Shown in pieces: positions 41,092 through 50,529 of a stretch of 60,748 nucleotides of DNA. The notes under the pieces were generated by a model. That model worked only from the letters and a program-made list of their open reading frames with translations, was not told the origin of the DNA and made no database searches. Position numbers and translations under genes: made by a program. The DNA lies in the NCBI GenBank assembly GCA_021299455.1, contig JAJTGQ010000089.1, positions 1-60,748 on the forward strand. The letters run 5' to 3'. The stretch comes from Flammeovirgaceae bacterium (GTDB lineage Bacteria; Bacteroidota; Bacteroidia; Cytophagales; Cyclobacteriaceae). How positions within the stretch are numbered: the first letter of the stretch is position 1; the number at the start of each line of letters is the position of its first letter.

Positions 41092-41907
41092 TCAATTCAA
41101 CACTTGTGCAAGCCCCTTTTGAAATTCTTTGAACTTATTTAGGTTTCTATGTCCACCACCTTCAATAATAAAAAAGCGATCTCCCTGACTCAACAATGGT
41201 TTTAACTTGAGTGCCGATGACAAGGGAACAACCCAATCAAGTGTTCCGTGAAAAATTACTTTCCGGCATTTTAGCAGGGGAATATTTTTATCGTTTGGAA
41301 AATGATATCGTGCAGGAAAAAGCGCAAGCAATGGTTGCATCGGAGTGTTGATCGCGCCTCTTAACTCATTAAACGGTGTTTCAAGTATAAGGAGTTCTGG
41401 GGTATTCTTGACAGCTAGTTGGGTGGCTACGCCAGAGCCTAGTGATCTACCATAGATAATCAGACGGGAGAATGGGATGTTTGCTTTTGTCCAATCTAAA
41501 ACAACTTGTGCGTCTGCGTAAAAGTCAACTTCACTTGGCTTGCCAGTACTCTTTCCATAACCTCTGTAGTCTACCATTAAAATATCATAACCGAGTTCAG
41601 TGAAGTCGATAGCGTAGGTTCCCCACCGCTGCAAATTGCCCGCGTTACCGTGGAAGTAGAGGATGAATCCTTTGGAAGGAGTAGAGGATTTAAACAAGAG
41701 GGCGTTCAATGTTTCGCCATCTGGTGTTTTGATGAAGTGCTCGCTAAATGGTTGATCAAATTGAAACACGTGATCTGCAGCCAATATCTTAGGTTGAAAA
41801 ATAAATTTTTCCGGAAAGATGTAGAATAGCCCCGAAGATACAATAACGAGCGAAGCCGCAAAGGCAAGAATCAGGAGCATTGGTTCGGTGATTTTTTTCG
41901 TATCCAC
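41092..41907 (-). CDS. BEM46/ABHD13-like membrane alpha/beta hydrolase A
   Basis: A 271-residue paralog of hydrolase B, 45 bases upstream of it. It has an N-terminal membrane segment (about 8-30), YFHGNAGNLQRWG, DYRGYGKSTGKPS, nucleophile elbow YGRSLGSG, ETPFNELRGA, HGTLDWVVP and the His in GGGHRNLNKF. The canonical HGNAGN oxyanion loop is intact here, but in B it reads LKGNSKS, so B may have a different or weaker active site. Confidence 0.83.
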   Translation of the reverse strand: MDTKKITEPMLLILAFAASLVIVSSGLFYIFPEKFIFQPKILAADHVFQFDQPFSEHFIKTPDGETLNALLFKSSTPSKGFILYFHGNAGNLQRWGTYAIDFTELGYDILMVDYRGYGKSTGKPSEVDFYADAQVVLDWTKANIPFSRLIIYGRSLGSGVATQLAVKNTPELLILETPFNELRGAINTPMQPLLALFPARYHFPNDKNIPLLKCRKVIFHGTLDWVVPLSSALKLKPLLSQGDRFFIIEGGGHRNLNKFKEFQKGLAQVLN

Positions 41908-42057
41908 AGCTCCAAAAATACTCGTTTTTGATCAATTGAGCGTTACGAGTTCGGAATCGGAACTAGACCAATTACTAGTCTAGCAAATAGCAAGGTTCAG
42001 GTGGTGTTGTTATTTAACTTCTAGTTATTGAAAAAGCTCTCATAAGAAGGATTTTTT

Positions 42058-42846
42058 TTAAATCTTAAACCCTGCGATGGCTTGTTCAAACTCCTTTTTG
42101 CGATACCTCGAAAGGGGCACTTCTATTTCTTTTTCCATGATGATTACATCGCCCTCTTTGCTGGAAAGTTTCCGCACCTGTTTCAAGTTAATCAGGTAGG
42201 AGCGGTGCGCTCTGAAGAAGCGCGGATTTTCTTGAAGAACTAATTCAAATTCTCCAAGGGGTTTACTGGCTAAAAGGGGTTCTCCTGCCTTTAGAATAAT
42301 GTTCGTGTAAGTACCCGAAGCTTCAAAAAGAATAATATTATCCAGCTGTACGAAGTCGATGCCTTGCAACGAACTTACTGCGATTTGACTTGGCATTTCA
42401 TCTTTTGCATACACCTCTTTTAGAAGGTTTACCCGCTCAGGGAGTTTTACGTTTCGCACACTATCCATATAACGCTGCAACGTTTGTTCGAGCTCTTGCT
42501 GGTTAACAGGTTTTAGTAGATAATCAAATGCCGAGACTTTAAAAGCCTGTATCGCATATTCATTAAAAGCGGTTACAAAAATAATATCAAAGTTTACCTC
42601 GGCCGGATTAAAGAACTCCAGTAGTTGGAGACCGGTGTAGCCGGGCATTTCTATATCCAGAAAAATGAGATTGGGTTTGTGAAGGTGGATTTCTTTCACC
42701 GCTTCCGGAATATTAGCCGCCTCGCCTACGATCGTGATCGAAGAGAAAGGATGCAGTAGCTCCTTTAGTGCAGCTCGAACCGATTTTTCATCATCGACCA
42801 AAAGCACTGATATCGACTCATTTTTTTCTTGCAGGCTCATCTTCAA
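42058..42846 (-). CDS. LytTR-family response regulator
   Basis: A 262-residue regulator. It has a receiver domain with VLLVDDEK, phospho-acceptor Asp64 in LIFLDIEMPGY, Thr in FVTAFNEYAI and Lys in YLLKPVN. The LytTR DNA-binding domain follows (about 160-258; FFRAHRSYLINLKQV). It works with the propeller kinase encoded just upstream, overlapping by 29 bases. Start: two in-frame Met codons (MKM) lie within the kinase end. Confidence 0.92.
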   Translation of the reverse strand: MKMSLQEKNESISVLLVDDEKSVRAALKELLHPFSSITIVGEAANIPEAVKEIHLHKPNLIFLDIEMPGYTGLQLLEFFNPAEVNFDIIFVTAFNEYAIQAFKVSAFDYLLKPVNQQELEQTLQRYMDSVRNVKLPERVNLLKEVYAKDEMPSQIAVSSLQGIDFVQLDNIILFEASGTYTNIILKAGEPLLASKPLGEFELVLQENPRFFRAHRSYLINLKQVRKLSSKEGDVIIMEKEIEVPLSRYRKKEFEQAIAGFKI

Positions 42847-45736
42847 GGGGTATAGTTATATAAACAGAGGTGCCAGTGGCCGCCCCCAGTTCATTGTAGT
42901 GATCATTGATGGCTAACTCTATCTTTCTGTCACGCGATGCGTTCAGAAGAACAATTCTCCGGCTATAAGCTTCAAGGGCAAATGACTGATGATCCTTTTT
43001 TCTTGCTTTGTTAAACTCGGCTGAGGCTTTGCGGCCGATCCCGTTATCTCTAATTAAAATAACTAAGCAGTCGTTCTCCAGATCAAAACGAATCGTTAGT
43101 TTTTTCTCTCCGGTTCTGTGCATGAGTCCATGACGCAGTGCATTTTCCACGAATGGCTGTGTGAGTAAAGATGGAATACGCACCATTTCATTTCGAACGG
43201 ATTCTGTAACAGCGATTTCGTACTGCAATGATCTATCAAATCGGTCTTTTTCAATACTTAAATATTTTTGAAGTACTTCAATCTCATCCTGTAAGGGGAT
43301 CAACTCTTTGGATGAAAAATCAAGTACTTTGCGCAGTAAGCTAGAGAAGTCCTGAATGCTTTGGTTGGCTGCCTCTTTCATTCCCTTCAACACTTGACTT
43401 TGAATGTGAGCTAGCGTATTAAAAACAAAGTGCGGATTCATTTGTGCACGTATAGAAGTTAGTTGGGCAATGCGAAGCTCCTGGCTGAGATTTTGCTGTA
43501 CCAGCGCGGCTTGGTTTATTTCGCTCAGCCTTCTTAATCGGAAATAGAGTATTGAAGAGATTCCTGTTATTAAAAGTAATGCAGCGAAAAAAATAAACCA
43601 GCGTGTTTCCCAAAATGGTGCCATCGCAATTACTGGAACAAGAAGCCTATTGGACGAAAGGACACCATCTTCATTAAGAGCAACAACTTCTAACGTATGA
43701 TTTCCGGAAGGGATGGACAGAAAATTTGCAACGGGAGCAGCCAGTGATACTTCATTCCATCTGTCTAGATCTATTCCTTTGACTCTGTACCCAATCATTG
43801 TTGTTCCGCGTCCTTTCAAGTCATTAGAAACATCAAAAGTAATGGTCAATTGGCGCGAGAGTGGCTGCAACCTTATTTCTCGTATGAAATTATTAATCGA
43901 CTTTCCATCGGACGTGACTTGTTTTAGATGGATCATTGGTTTCGAGGTGTTCTTACCGGGAAGCTGTTTAAAATATTGCAACCCCTCTGAGTGGCTCACC
44001 CAAAGACCCATTGACGAAGCTGTGATTGAATATACTTCGTTGCCGGCCAACCCTTTTGCAGCATCCAATGTGAAGAGGGTTTTGTCTTCCAGAGTATAGG
44101 AACAAAGTCCACGATCCGTTCCAATCCATATTTTTCCCTGGTGGTATGAAAGCGCTGTTACATGATCGGACGGCAGTCCTTTCATTTTGGTTATTTTGTT
44201 CAACAGCCTATGGCCGCTAAGCTGGTAAACGCCATCTGTGAGCGTGCCTATGATTAGTTGATTGTCTGGCAGTAGTTCCATAGCAGAAACCCCTGGAGAA
44301 ATAGTCGCGGAATCGGGTTTCCACCAGGTCTGTTTGTTCGTTTCAAAAGCGTAAATCATCACACCTTTCTGTGTGCCAATCCACAACTCATTGGTGGTGG
44401 GTACAAAAGCCATACGCGAAGTTCGGTAATCAAAGGGTAAACGAGTTGTTAAATGGGTAGATGGATTTAACAAATAAACACCACCGGAAGTAGCCAGGTA
44501 AAAAAATCCTTTTAGTTTAATAATGGACTTTACGGCACCAATTTCCACTTGTGCTTTTTTTTGAAAACTGGTTAAGTCAAAAAAGTAAAGGCGATCTGAA
44601 AATACGAGGAGTTGTTTAGATTCTTGATCCACGTAAAGACTTTGAATTTCTTTTTGGTTTGATGTGAAGATGGGTTTTACAATTCCAGACGAATCGATAA
44701 CATCTACTTGCCCATTGTATTTTCCAGCAAACAACCGGTGGTGAATAGAATCAAACGCAAGTTTTGTAAAAAGCCCGTGCTTCGTTTTGGAGAAAATCGT
44801 GGTAAAGAGATTGGGGAAAAAGAATAGTCCTTCGTTGAGGGTCGATACCCATAAACTGCCTTCGCTATCGCTGGAGACTGAGCTTACATTTTTTCCGTTT
44901 AGTAGCGCTATCCAGCTATTCTTATAAAACAGTTCGATTCCCTGGTTGCCATAGAATGCGAAAATAGAGTCACCTAGTGATTTAATAGATCTTGATTTTG
45001 CCAATTGCTTTCTGTAAGCTGAACTGACATCCACAATAGTATCATATTGAAGTTCGTACAATTCATTATCCACAATGTTCAGAATCCGGGTTTTACCTCT
45101 CCAGTAATTTAATTTAAACAACGTGGGGGATTTGGATTCGTCTCGTTTGGGGATCACCAACTCTTGCCCGTCCGCGGATAGCGACTTAATAAAAGTTTTT
45201 GTTCCCGTTGTAGCGCATACCCACGTTTCGCGATCATGAACTGCATGATAACGTATAAGGGTAGGCCGGTTGGCAATTTTTGAGTCTAACAAGCGCCACT
45301 GCTTTTTTAGCAGATCATATGAGTAGATGTGCCGCTGTGTGCTAATGAGAAGGCTATCCCCCAGGTTAGAAATACTCGGAAAACCCTCCTCATATCGACC
45401 TTCCCATGAGTCTAATTTTCTGAGTGTATCGTTTTCGATAAATAAAATTTCGCCATAAAAGTTATGACACCAAATGCGACCGAATTTGTCTTCAAACAAA
45501 CCACTAACGGCTTTTGAGCGCACTTTTTTATGGTCGTAGGAAGTGAACTCAATGCCATTGAATCGAGCAATGCCGTTTTCAGTGGCAACCCACAAAAAGC
45601 CACGGCTATCTTGAAACAGGTCATAAACCGTATTGGATGGGAGTCCATTTTGTTGTGTAATGTTGAAGCTGCTTCGCTCTTGTGCAGAACAAACTTGGGC
45701 AATTGCAATAAGTGAAGCAATGACTAAAATTTTCAT
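42818..45736 (-). CDS. Propeller-type sensor histidine kinase (LytS-like)
   Basis: A 972-residue sensor. It has a signal peptide ending VCSAQ, then repeated two-component-propeller units (GLPSNTVYDLFQDSRGFLWVATENGIARF; GSLWVSTLNEGLFFF; GKIWIGTDRGLCSY, among others, residues about 25-610), a Y_Y_Y domain (about 645-725), one membrane segment (about 735-755), the LytS-type phospho-acceptor MNPHFVFNTLAHIQSQ and HATPase (FVENALRHGL, DNGIGRKASAEF). The large periplasmic propeller should sense an extracellular or envelope ligand and signal through the LytTR regulator. The adjacent cadherin/DUF1566 lipoprotein is a possible target or ligand. Confidence 0.92.
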   Translation of the reverse strand: MKILVIASLIAIAQVCSAQERSSFNITQQNGLPSNTVYDLFQDSRGFLWVATENGIARFNGIEFTSYDHKKVRSKAVSGLFEDKFGRIWCHNFYGEILFIENDTLRKLDSWEGRYEEGFPSISNLGDSLLISTQRHIYSYDLLKKQWRLLDSKIANRPTLIRYHAVHDRETWVCATTGTKTFIKSLSADGQELVIPKRDESKSPTLFKLNYWRGKTRILNIVDNELYELQYDTIVDVSSAYRKQLAKSRSIKSLGDSIFAFYGNQGIELFYKNSWIALLNGKNVSSVSSDSEGSLWVSTLNEGLFFFPNLFTTIFSKTKHGLFTKLAFDSIHHRLFAGKYNGQVDVIDSSGIVKPIFTSNQKEIQSLYVDQESKQLLVFSDRLYFFDLTSFQKKAQVEIGAVKSIIKLKGFFYLATSGGVYLLNPSTHLTTRLPFDYRTSRMAFVPTTNELWIGTQKGVMIYAFETNKQTWWKPDSATISPGVSAMELLPDNQLIIGTLTDGVYQLSGHRLLNKITKMKGLPSDHVTALSYHQGKIWIGTDRGLCSYTLEDKTLFTLDAAKGLAGNEVYSITASSMGLWVSHSEGLQYFKQLPGKNTSKPMIHLKQVTSDGKSINNFIREIRLQPLSRQLTITFDVSNDLKGRGTTMIGYRVKGIDLDRWNEVSLAAPVANFLSIPSGNHTLEVVALNEDGVLSSNRLLVPVIAMAPFWETRWFIFFAALLLITGISSILYFRLRRLSEINQAALVQQNLSQELRIAQLTSIRAQMNPHFVFNTLAHIQSQVLKGMKEAANQSIQDFSSLLRKVLDFSSKELIPLQDEIEVLQKYLSIEKDRFDRSLQYEIAVTESVRNEMVRIPSLLTQPFVENALRHGLMHRTGEKKLTIRFDLENDCLVILIRDNGIGRKASAEFNKARKKDHQSFALEAYSRRIVLLNASRDRKIELAINDHYNELGAATGTSVYITIPLEDEPARKK

Positions 45737-45769
45737 CTAAAAATAAACATACGCATAAAGCAGAGAGTA

Positions 45770-45805
45770 ATAAAAAGGCTGTCTTACAGATTGTAAAACA
45801 GCCCT
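45770..45805 (-). terminator. Terminator after the cadherin-like lipoprotein
   Basis: GGCTGTCTTACA (45777-45788) and TGTAAAACAGCC (45792-45803) pair over 12 bases with one mismatch (G-T in RNA), and on the minus strand a T5 run follows. Confidence 0.82.
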
Positions 45806-45828
45806 AAATTTATTGACTAAGCGAGCTA

Positions 45829-47226
45829 TTAATAATTGCGAACTGCTCTGGCTTCAGACAACTGGCTGATAGGGCTAAAACCTCCACTACAGCCACTATT
45901 TGAAAAGGAATAGTTATTTGCACCACCGCCACCGCAACAAGTCGTTATACCCCAATAAGCAACCCCAAATGGTTGCCAAAGATTTGGAACACTTGCCAAA
46001 ATTCCACAAATAGAATTCACTTCTGTTTCAGTTGGTAATCGCCAGTCTTCGAAAGTATTCAAGACTAAGTTGTTGGCAGCACTTACTGCGTTTAAATATG
46101 TAAAAGGCCCACCGGCAATGGCAGCTGCTGTCATAATAACACCAGTACCATTTGCTGTATTAAAAGTGGCAATTAATCCACCTCTATAGGTCTTACCATA
46201 AATTTCGTTTAGTAGCGCGTTGTTGCTGTTGTAAATCTGCAAGGGTGTTTCACCATCGTCCAATCTTTTTTGTACGGTTTCGGTTACATCTGTAAGTGTA
46301 ATAGTCACTGTGGCAGTAGCGGTAGCCGAGCTATTGGTTGCCAGCACGTTCGCGGTAATTGTCGGAAACAATTCAAAGTTGAATTTGGATGCATCAGCTA
46401 CGGTTAGTTGGCCAGTAGTGGCATTCACTGCAATAGCACCTGCCGGGGTTTGAGACGAAATCGAGAACGTGGCTGTGCCCAGTGTGGCGGTAGCCGTAAG
46501 AGTACCCAAAACGCTGGCTGCGGCTGCATTTTCAGCGATGCTCGCGGTGAAGTTGCTTACGGTTACCGTAGGTTCAGCCACATCTGTGATGGTGATTGTT
46601 ATTGATGCAGTTTTAACTTCACTTCCATTCGCAACGGATACAACTCCGGAAATGGTTGGGTTTACCTCAAAATTAAACAGCCCAGCATTTGCTACTGTAA
46701 GCTGGCCTGACGATGTATTAATAGCCATTGCCCCTGTCGGAGTCTGAGAAGTCAGCGAGTAACTTAAGGTGCCTCGGTTGGTACTAGCGGTTATTGTACC
46801 AATCACTGCGCCCAGCGAGGGATTTTCTGCGAGGGTCGCGTTGAATGGAGAGACAGTTACCGCAACTGGTGCAAGCACGGTAAAAATCGACCCGGTTGCT
46901 TCAAGCAGTTTTACTTTGACCTTTACAGTACCAGAGGTTGCGCCTGCAGGTACACTCGTGGTGATTTGTGTAGCTGAGACAGTATTGATAACGGCCACGG
47001 TATTGTTGAAGCGCACTTCAACATCGGCAGCAATTGTGCCAAAATTAGTTCCTGTAATGGTCACGTTAGTGCCTACCTCACCTTCGCCAACACTTAGAGA
47101 CGCAATGGTTGGTTGAGGCTGTACATCTTCTTTTTTTTCACTGCAAGAGACAAGAAAGAAAGTAACCAATATTGGGAGTGTGATTACCGCTAGTGTTTTT
47201 CTGGTTTGATCGAATAAATGGAGCAT
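45829..47226 (-). CDS. Lipoprotein with TIG, two cadherin-like repeats and DUF1566 domain
   Basis: A 465-residue exported lipoprotein: signal peptide and lipobox FLVSC (Cys28), followed by an IPT/TIG domain (about 40-115; IASLSVGEGEVGTNVTITGTNFG), and two cadherin-like repeats (about 116-220 and 221-320) which share AENxxxxxxxGT, SQTPxGAxAxNxxxGQLTVA and FNFExxPTI. The C-terminal about 135 residues have the DUF1566 pattern (WRLPTETEVNSI, GVAYWGI, CCGGGGANNY). Surface-attached by lipid. Function unknown; DUF1566/Lcl domains are found in surface adhesins. A terminator follows, and it is divergent from the BNR gene. Confidence 0.82.
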   Translation of the reverse strand: MLHLFDQTRKTLAVITLPILVTFFLVSCSEKKEDVQPQPTIASLSVGEGEVGTNVTITGTNFGTIAADVEVRFNNTVAVINTVSATQITTSVPAGATSGTVKVKVKLLEATGSIFTVLAPVAVTVSPFNATLAENPSLGAVIGTITASTNRGTLSYSLTSQTPTGAMAINTSSGQLTVANAGLFNFEVNPTISGVVSVANGSEVKTASITITITDVAEPTVTVSNFTASIAENAAAASVLGTLTATATLGTATFSISSQTPAGAIAVNATTGQLTVADASKFNFELFPTITANVLATNSSATATATVTITLTDVTETVQKRLDDGETPLQIYNSNNALLNEIYGKTYRGGLIATFNTANGTGVIMTAAAIAGGPFTYLNAVSAANNLVLNTFEDWRLPTETEVNSICGILASVPNLWQPFGVAYWGITTCCGGGGANNYSFSNSGCSGGFSPISQLSEARAVRNY

Positions 47227-47426
47227 AGATTTTTGTTTTAGGATTCAAAAATCGCAATACATTACCACGAACTGGTCATGAGTTAATGGCTGGACACATT
47301 TGCTTGTTGGGTGACACCTATTGCTTAATGAGTGGCGAGATCGGGGAAGCGAAAAAAAAGGTCTATGTAATTTGAATTTTCCGCGTACCGAATTTTGATT
47401 ATCTTTTCATTTCCTAAATCTTCTAT

Positions 47427-50400
47427 ATGAAAAGATATGTCTTTATTTTGCTAACATCCCTGTCATGGAGTGCGATAGCACAAACTCCAATTTCTACAAC
47501 TGTCGACTCCAAATACTACGACAAACTCAAGTGGCGCAACATAGGCCCGGCACGAGGGGGGCGTTCATTGGGTGCGTCCGGAAGCCCGGGTAGAATCAAT
47601 GAATACTACTTTGGCGCGACCGGTGGCGGACTTTGGAAAACAACTGATGGTGGACAAGAATGGGCTCCGGTAACGGATGGACAAATCTCGTCTTCTTCGA
47701 TTGGCGCAGTGGCAGTAGCAGAGACAAATCCAGATATCGTTTACATTGGCGGAGGTGAAACTCAGTTAAGAGGAAGCATCACACAAGGTGACGGTGTTTA
47801 TAAAACAACCGATGGTGGAAAAACGTGGCGCTCACTGGGCCTGAGAGAAACGCAAGCGATCTCCCGTATACGCATCCATCCTACAAACCCAGATATAGTT
47901 TACGTGGCAGCATTAGGTCATCCATATGGTGACAACGAAGAGCGTGGCGTGTTTAAATCTATTGATGGTGGTAATACATGGAAGAAGGTTTTGTATGTAA
48001 GCCCAAAAGCAGGAGCCGCTGATTTGATTATCGATCGCACGAATCCAAAAATCTTATACGCGTCAACCTGGCAAGTCTATCGTAGAACATGGAAGATGTG
48101 GGGCGGTGGGCCGGATTGTAAATTATGGAAATCGGAAAATGGGGGAGAGACCTGGAATGAATTGACCAAAAACCCCGGTATGCCGGAAGGGCCATTGGGA
48201 AAAATAGGAATTACCGTCTCACCTGCTGATAACAAAAGACTGTGGGCGATAGTCGAGGCAAATGATGGCGGAGTCTATCGCAGTGATGATGCAGGTGCAA
48301 CCTGGAAAAAGACGAATGATGAGCGTAAACTTCGTCAAAGAGCTTTTTATTATTCACGTATTTATGCCGACCCCTTTGACCGTGAGACCGTCTATTGTTT
48401 GAACGTTGATTTTTGGAAATCGACCGATGGTGGTGTGAAGTTCGATACGGAAATAACTGTGCCACACGGTGATAATCACGATTTGTGGATTGACCCCAAC
48501 AATCCGCAACGGATGATTACGTCCAACGATGGAGGTGGTGCCGTTTCTGTTAATGGAGGTAAGAGCTGGACAGACGAAGATTACATCACCACGCAATTTT
48601 ATCATGTTACCACCACCAACCATGTTCCCTATCATGTGGCAGGCGCGCAACAAGATAACTCAACTATTGCAGTTCCTAGTGAAGGCTGGCGCCACATGAA
48701 TGTACTGGGCGAATGGGGCTATGACGTGGGAGGTGGGGAGAGTGGATATATTACTTCTCATCCAGACAATCCTAATATTTATTATGCCGGTAGTCAAGGT
48801 GCATTGCTTACCAGAAAGGATGTTTCTACAGGACAGACGCGCGACATACAAGTATATCCACGGTTTTTTTCCGGGGAGCCGGCCAGTTCACTGCCCGAGC
48901 GTTGGCAGTGGACGTACCCGATTGTTTTCTCTCCCAAGGATTCAAAAATTTTGTACACTTGTTCGCAGCACGTATGGAAAACAATCGATGACGGGCAGAG
49001 CTGGGAAAAAATTTCTCCCGACTTAACCTATGCCGATCCGGAAACGCTAGGAATATCTGGTGGAGAAATCACGCGCGATATGAACGGTCCGGAAATCTAC
49101 GCTACTGTGTTTGCGCTGGCACCATCTTTCCATGATGTCAATACCATTTGGGCCGGCAGTGATGATGGTAAAATCAACATCACACGCGATGGCGGAAAAA
49201 ACTGGACGAATATTACGCCAAAAGATTTGCCTAAAAATTCCGTGGTGGCTATCATCGATGAATCTCGGCACAAGGCAGGCACTGCCTGTGTGGCTGCGTT
49301 CCGTTATCAAGTAGATGATCGCCAGCCTTATGTTTTTAGAACAACAGATTTTGGAAAAACTTGGACGAAGATTGTAACGGGAATCAAAGACGGGCATTTC
49401 TCCAGATCAGTGCGTGAAGACCACGTGCGTCCTGGACTTTTGTTTTTGGGAACAGAGCATGGAGCGTATGTATCTTTCAATGCAGGAGACAACTGGCAAG
49501 CGCTGCAACTCAATTTGCCCGATACACCTATTCGCGATTTGGTAGTGAAGAATGATGATGTGGTTCTGGGTACTCATGGTAGAGGCTTTTGGATTTTGGA
49601 TGACATTAATCCGCTACGGCAACTCACGCCTGAGTTGATGAAACAAAATGTGATTCTTTTTCAGCCCAGCGATGCGATTCGCGGTGTGTACGATGCGGCT
49701 TTTCAATATTATCTAAAAGACAAAGTAGACACGGTTAAAATTGAAATTTTCGATGCCAATGGAAATTTGGTTCGCAAGTTCATTGGCACAAAGTCCGAAG
49801 AGAAACCGATTGCCGGAGACTTTTGGGGTGGTGGCGACAGCAAGCCTACCGCTGCCGCGGGATTGAATACTTTTAGATGGAACGGTCGTTATGAAGGCGC
49901 TACTATTTTTGATGGTATCATCATCTGGGGCGCACGTCCGCAGAATGGACCTGAGGCACCCATTGGAAAATATCAGGTTCGCTTTAAAGCAGGGAGCTAT
50001 TCGCAAACGTATTCATTCAATATAAAAATGAATCCGAATGTAAAAGGTGTAAGTGAATCGGACTTGAAAGAGACGTTTGACTTGGCAATAAAAATCCGCG
50101 ATCGCGAATCGGCTGCCAATGAAGCCGTGATCCGTATACGCGATTTGAAAAAACAAATTGAAGAACGAGCTAAAGAAGTGAATGACCCCGCCTTCTCTTC
50201 ATCGGCAAAAGAGCTTACAGCAAAAATTACTGCCATTGAAGAAGATTTGTATCAAACCAAAAACCGGAGTGGCCAAGATCCACTTAACTTCCCGATCAAA
50301 TTGGGCAATCGACTTTCGGCATTGAGGCGCAGTTTAGAAACAGGCGATGGCAAACCTACCGCAGGTGCGTACAAGGTGTTTGAAGAACTTAACAAAGAGC

Positions 50401-50510
50401 TGGATACTCACCTTGGAAAATTGGAAACAACACTCAAGACGGGCATTGATGCGATCAATCCAGTATTGATGAACAAACAGATGAAGGCGATTATTGATAA
50501 GAAGAAATAA
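47427..50510 (+). CDS. Exported BNR/sortilin-like beta-propeller protein
   Basis: A 1027-residue exported protein: signal peptide about 1-18 (ending AIAQ) and then about ten BNR/Asp-box repeats (TTDGGQEW, TTDGGKTW, SIDGGNTW, ENGGETW, SDDAGATW, TIDDGQSW, TRDGGKNWT, TTDFGKTW, FNAGDNW), followed by a C-terminal about 300-residue domain (GNLVRKFIGTKSEEKP..., FRWNGRYEGA, a helical end). Proteins of this type are common in Bacteroidota and are labelled VPS10-like glycosyl hydrolases without proof of activity. No catalytic residues can be assigned. The M19 peptidase gene follows 19 bases downstream. Confidence 0.86.
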   Translation: MKRYVFILLTSLSWSAIAQTPISTTVDSKYYDKLKWRNIGPARGGRSLGASGSPGRINEYYFGATGGGLWKTTDGGQEWAPVTDGQISSSSIGAVAVAETNPDIVYIGGGETQLRGSITQGDGVYKTTDGGKTWRSLGLRETQAISRIRIHPTNPDIVYVAALGHPYGDNEERGVFKSIDGGNTWKKVLYVSPKAGAADLIIDRTNPKILYASTWQVYRRTWKMWGGGPDCKLWKSENGGETWNELTKNPGMPEGPLGKIGITVSPADNKRLWAIVEANDGGVYRSDDAGATWKKTNDERKLRQRAFYYSRIYADPFDRETVYCLNVDFWKSTDGGVKFDTEITVPHGDNHDLWIDPNNPQRMITSNDGGGAVSVNGGKSWTDEDYITTQFYHVTTTNHVPYHVAGAQQDNSTIAVPSEGWRHMNVLGEWGYDVGGGESGYITSHPDNPNIYYAGSQGALLTRKDVSTGQTRDIQVYPRFFSGEPASSLPERWQWTYPIVFSPKDSKILYTCSQHVWKTIDDGQSWEKISPDLTYADPETLGISGGEITRDMNGPEIYATVFALAPSFHDVNTIWAGSDDGKINITRDGGKNWTNITPKDLPKNSVVAIIDESRHKAGTACVAAFRYQVDDRQPYVFRTTDFGKTWTKIVTGIKDGHFSRSVREDHVRPGLLFLGTEHGAYVSFNAGDNWQALQLNLPDTPIRDLVVKNDDVVLGTHGRGFWILDDINPLRQLTPELMKQNVILFQPSDAIRGVYDAAFQYYLKDKVDTVKIEIFDANGNLVRKFIGTKSEEKPIAGDFWGGGDSKPTAAAGLNTFRWNGRYEGATIFDGIIIWGARPQNGPEAPIGKYQVRFKAGSYSQTYSFNIKMNPNVKGVSESDLKETFDLAIKIRDRESAANEAVIRIRDLKKQIEERAKEVNDPAFSSSAKELTAKITAIEEDLYQTKNRSGQDPLNFPIKLGNRLSALRRSLETGDGKPTAGAYKVFEELNKELDTHLGKLETTLKTGIDAINPVLMNKQMKAIIDKKK

Positions 50511-50529
50511 AACTACTTCGTCTGCTACC

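Noticed and set aside
46408-47116. Several plus-strand reading frames over the cadherin-like lipoprotein
   Set aside because: They arise from the repeated, Ala/Thr/Val-rich codons of the real gene on the other strand.
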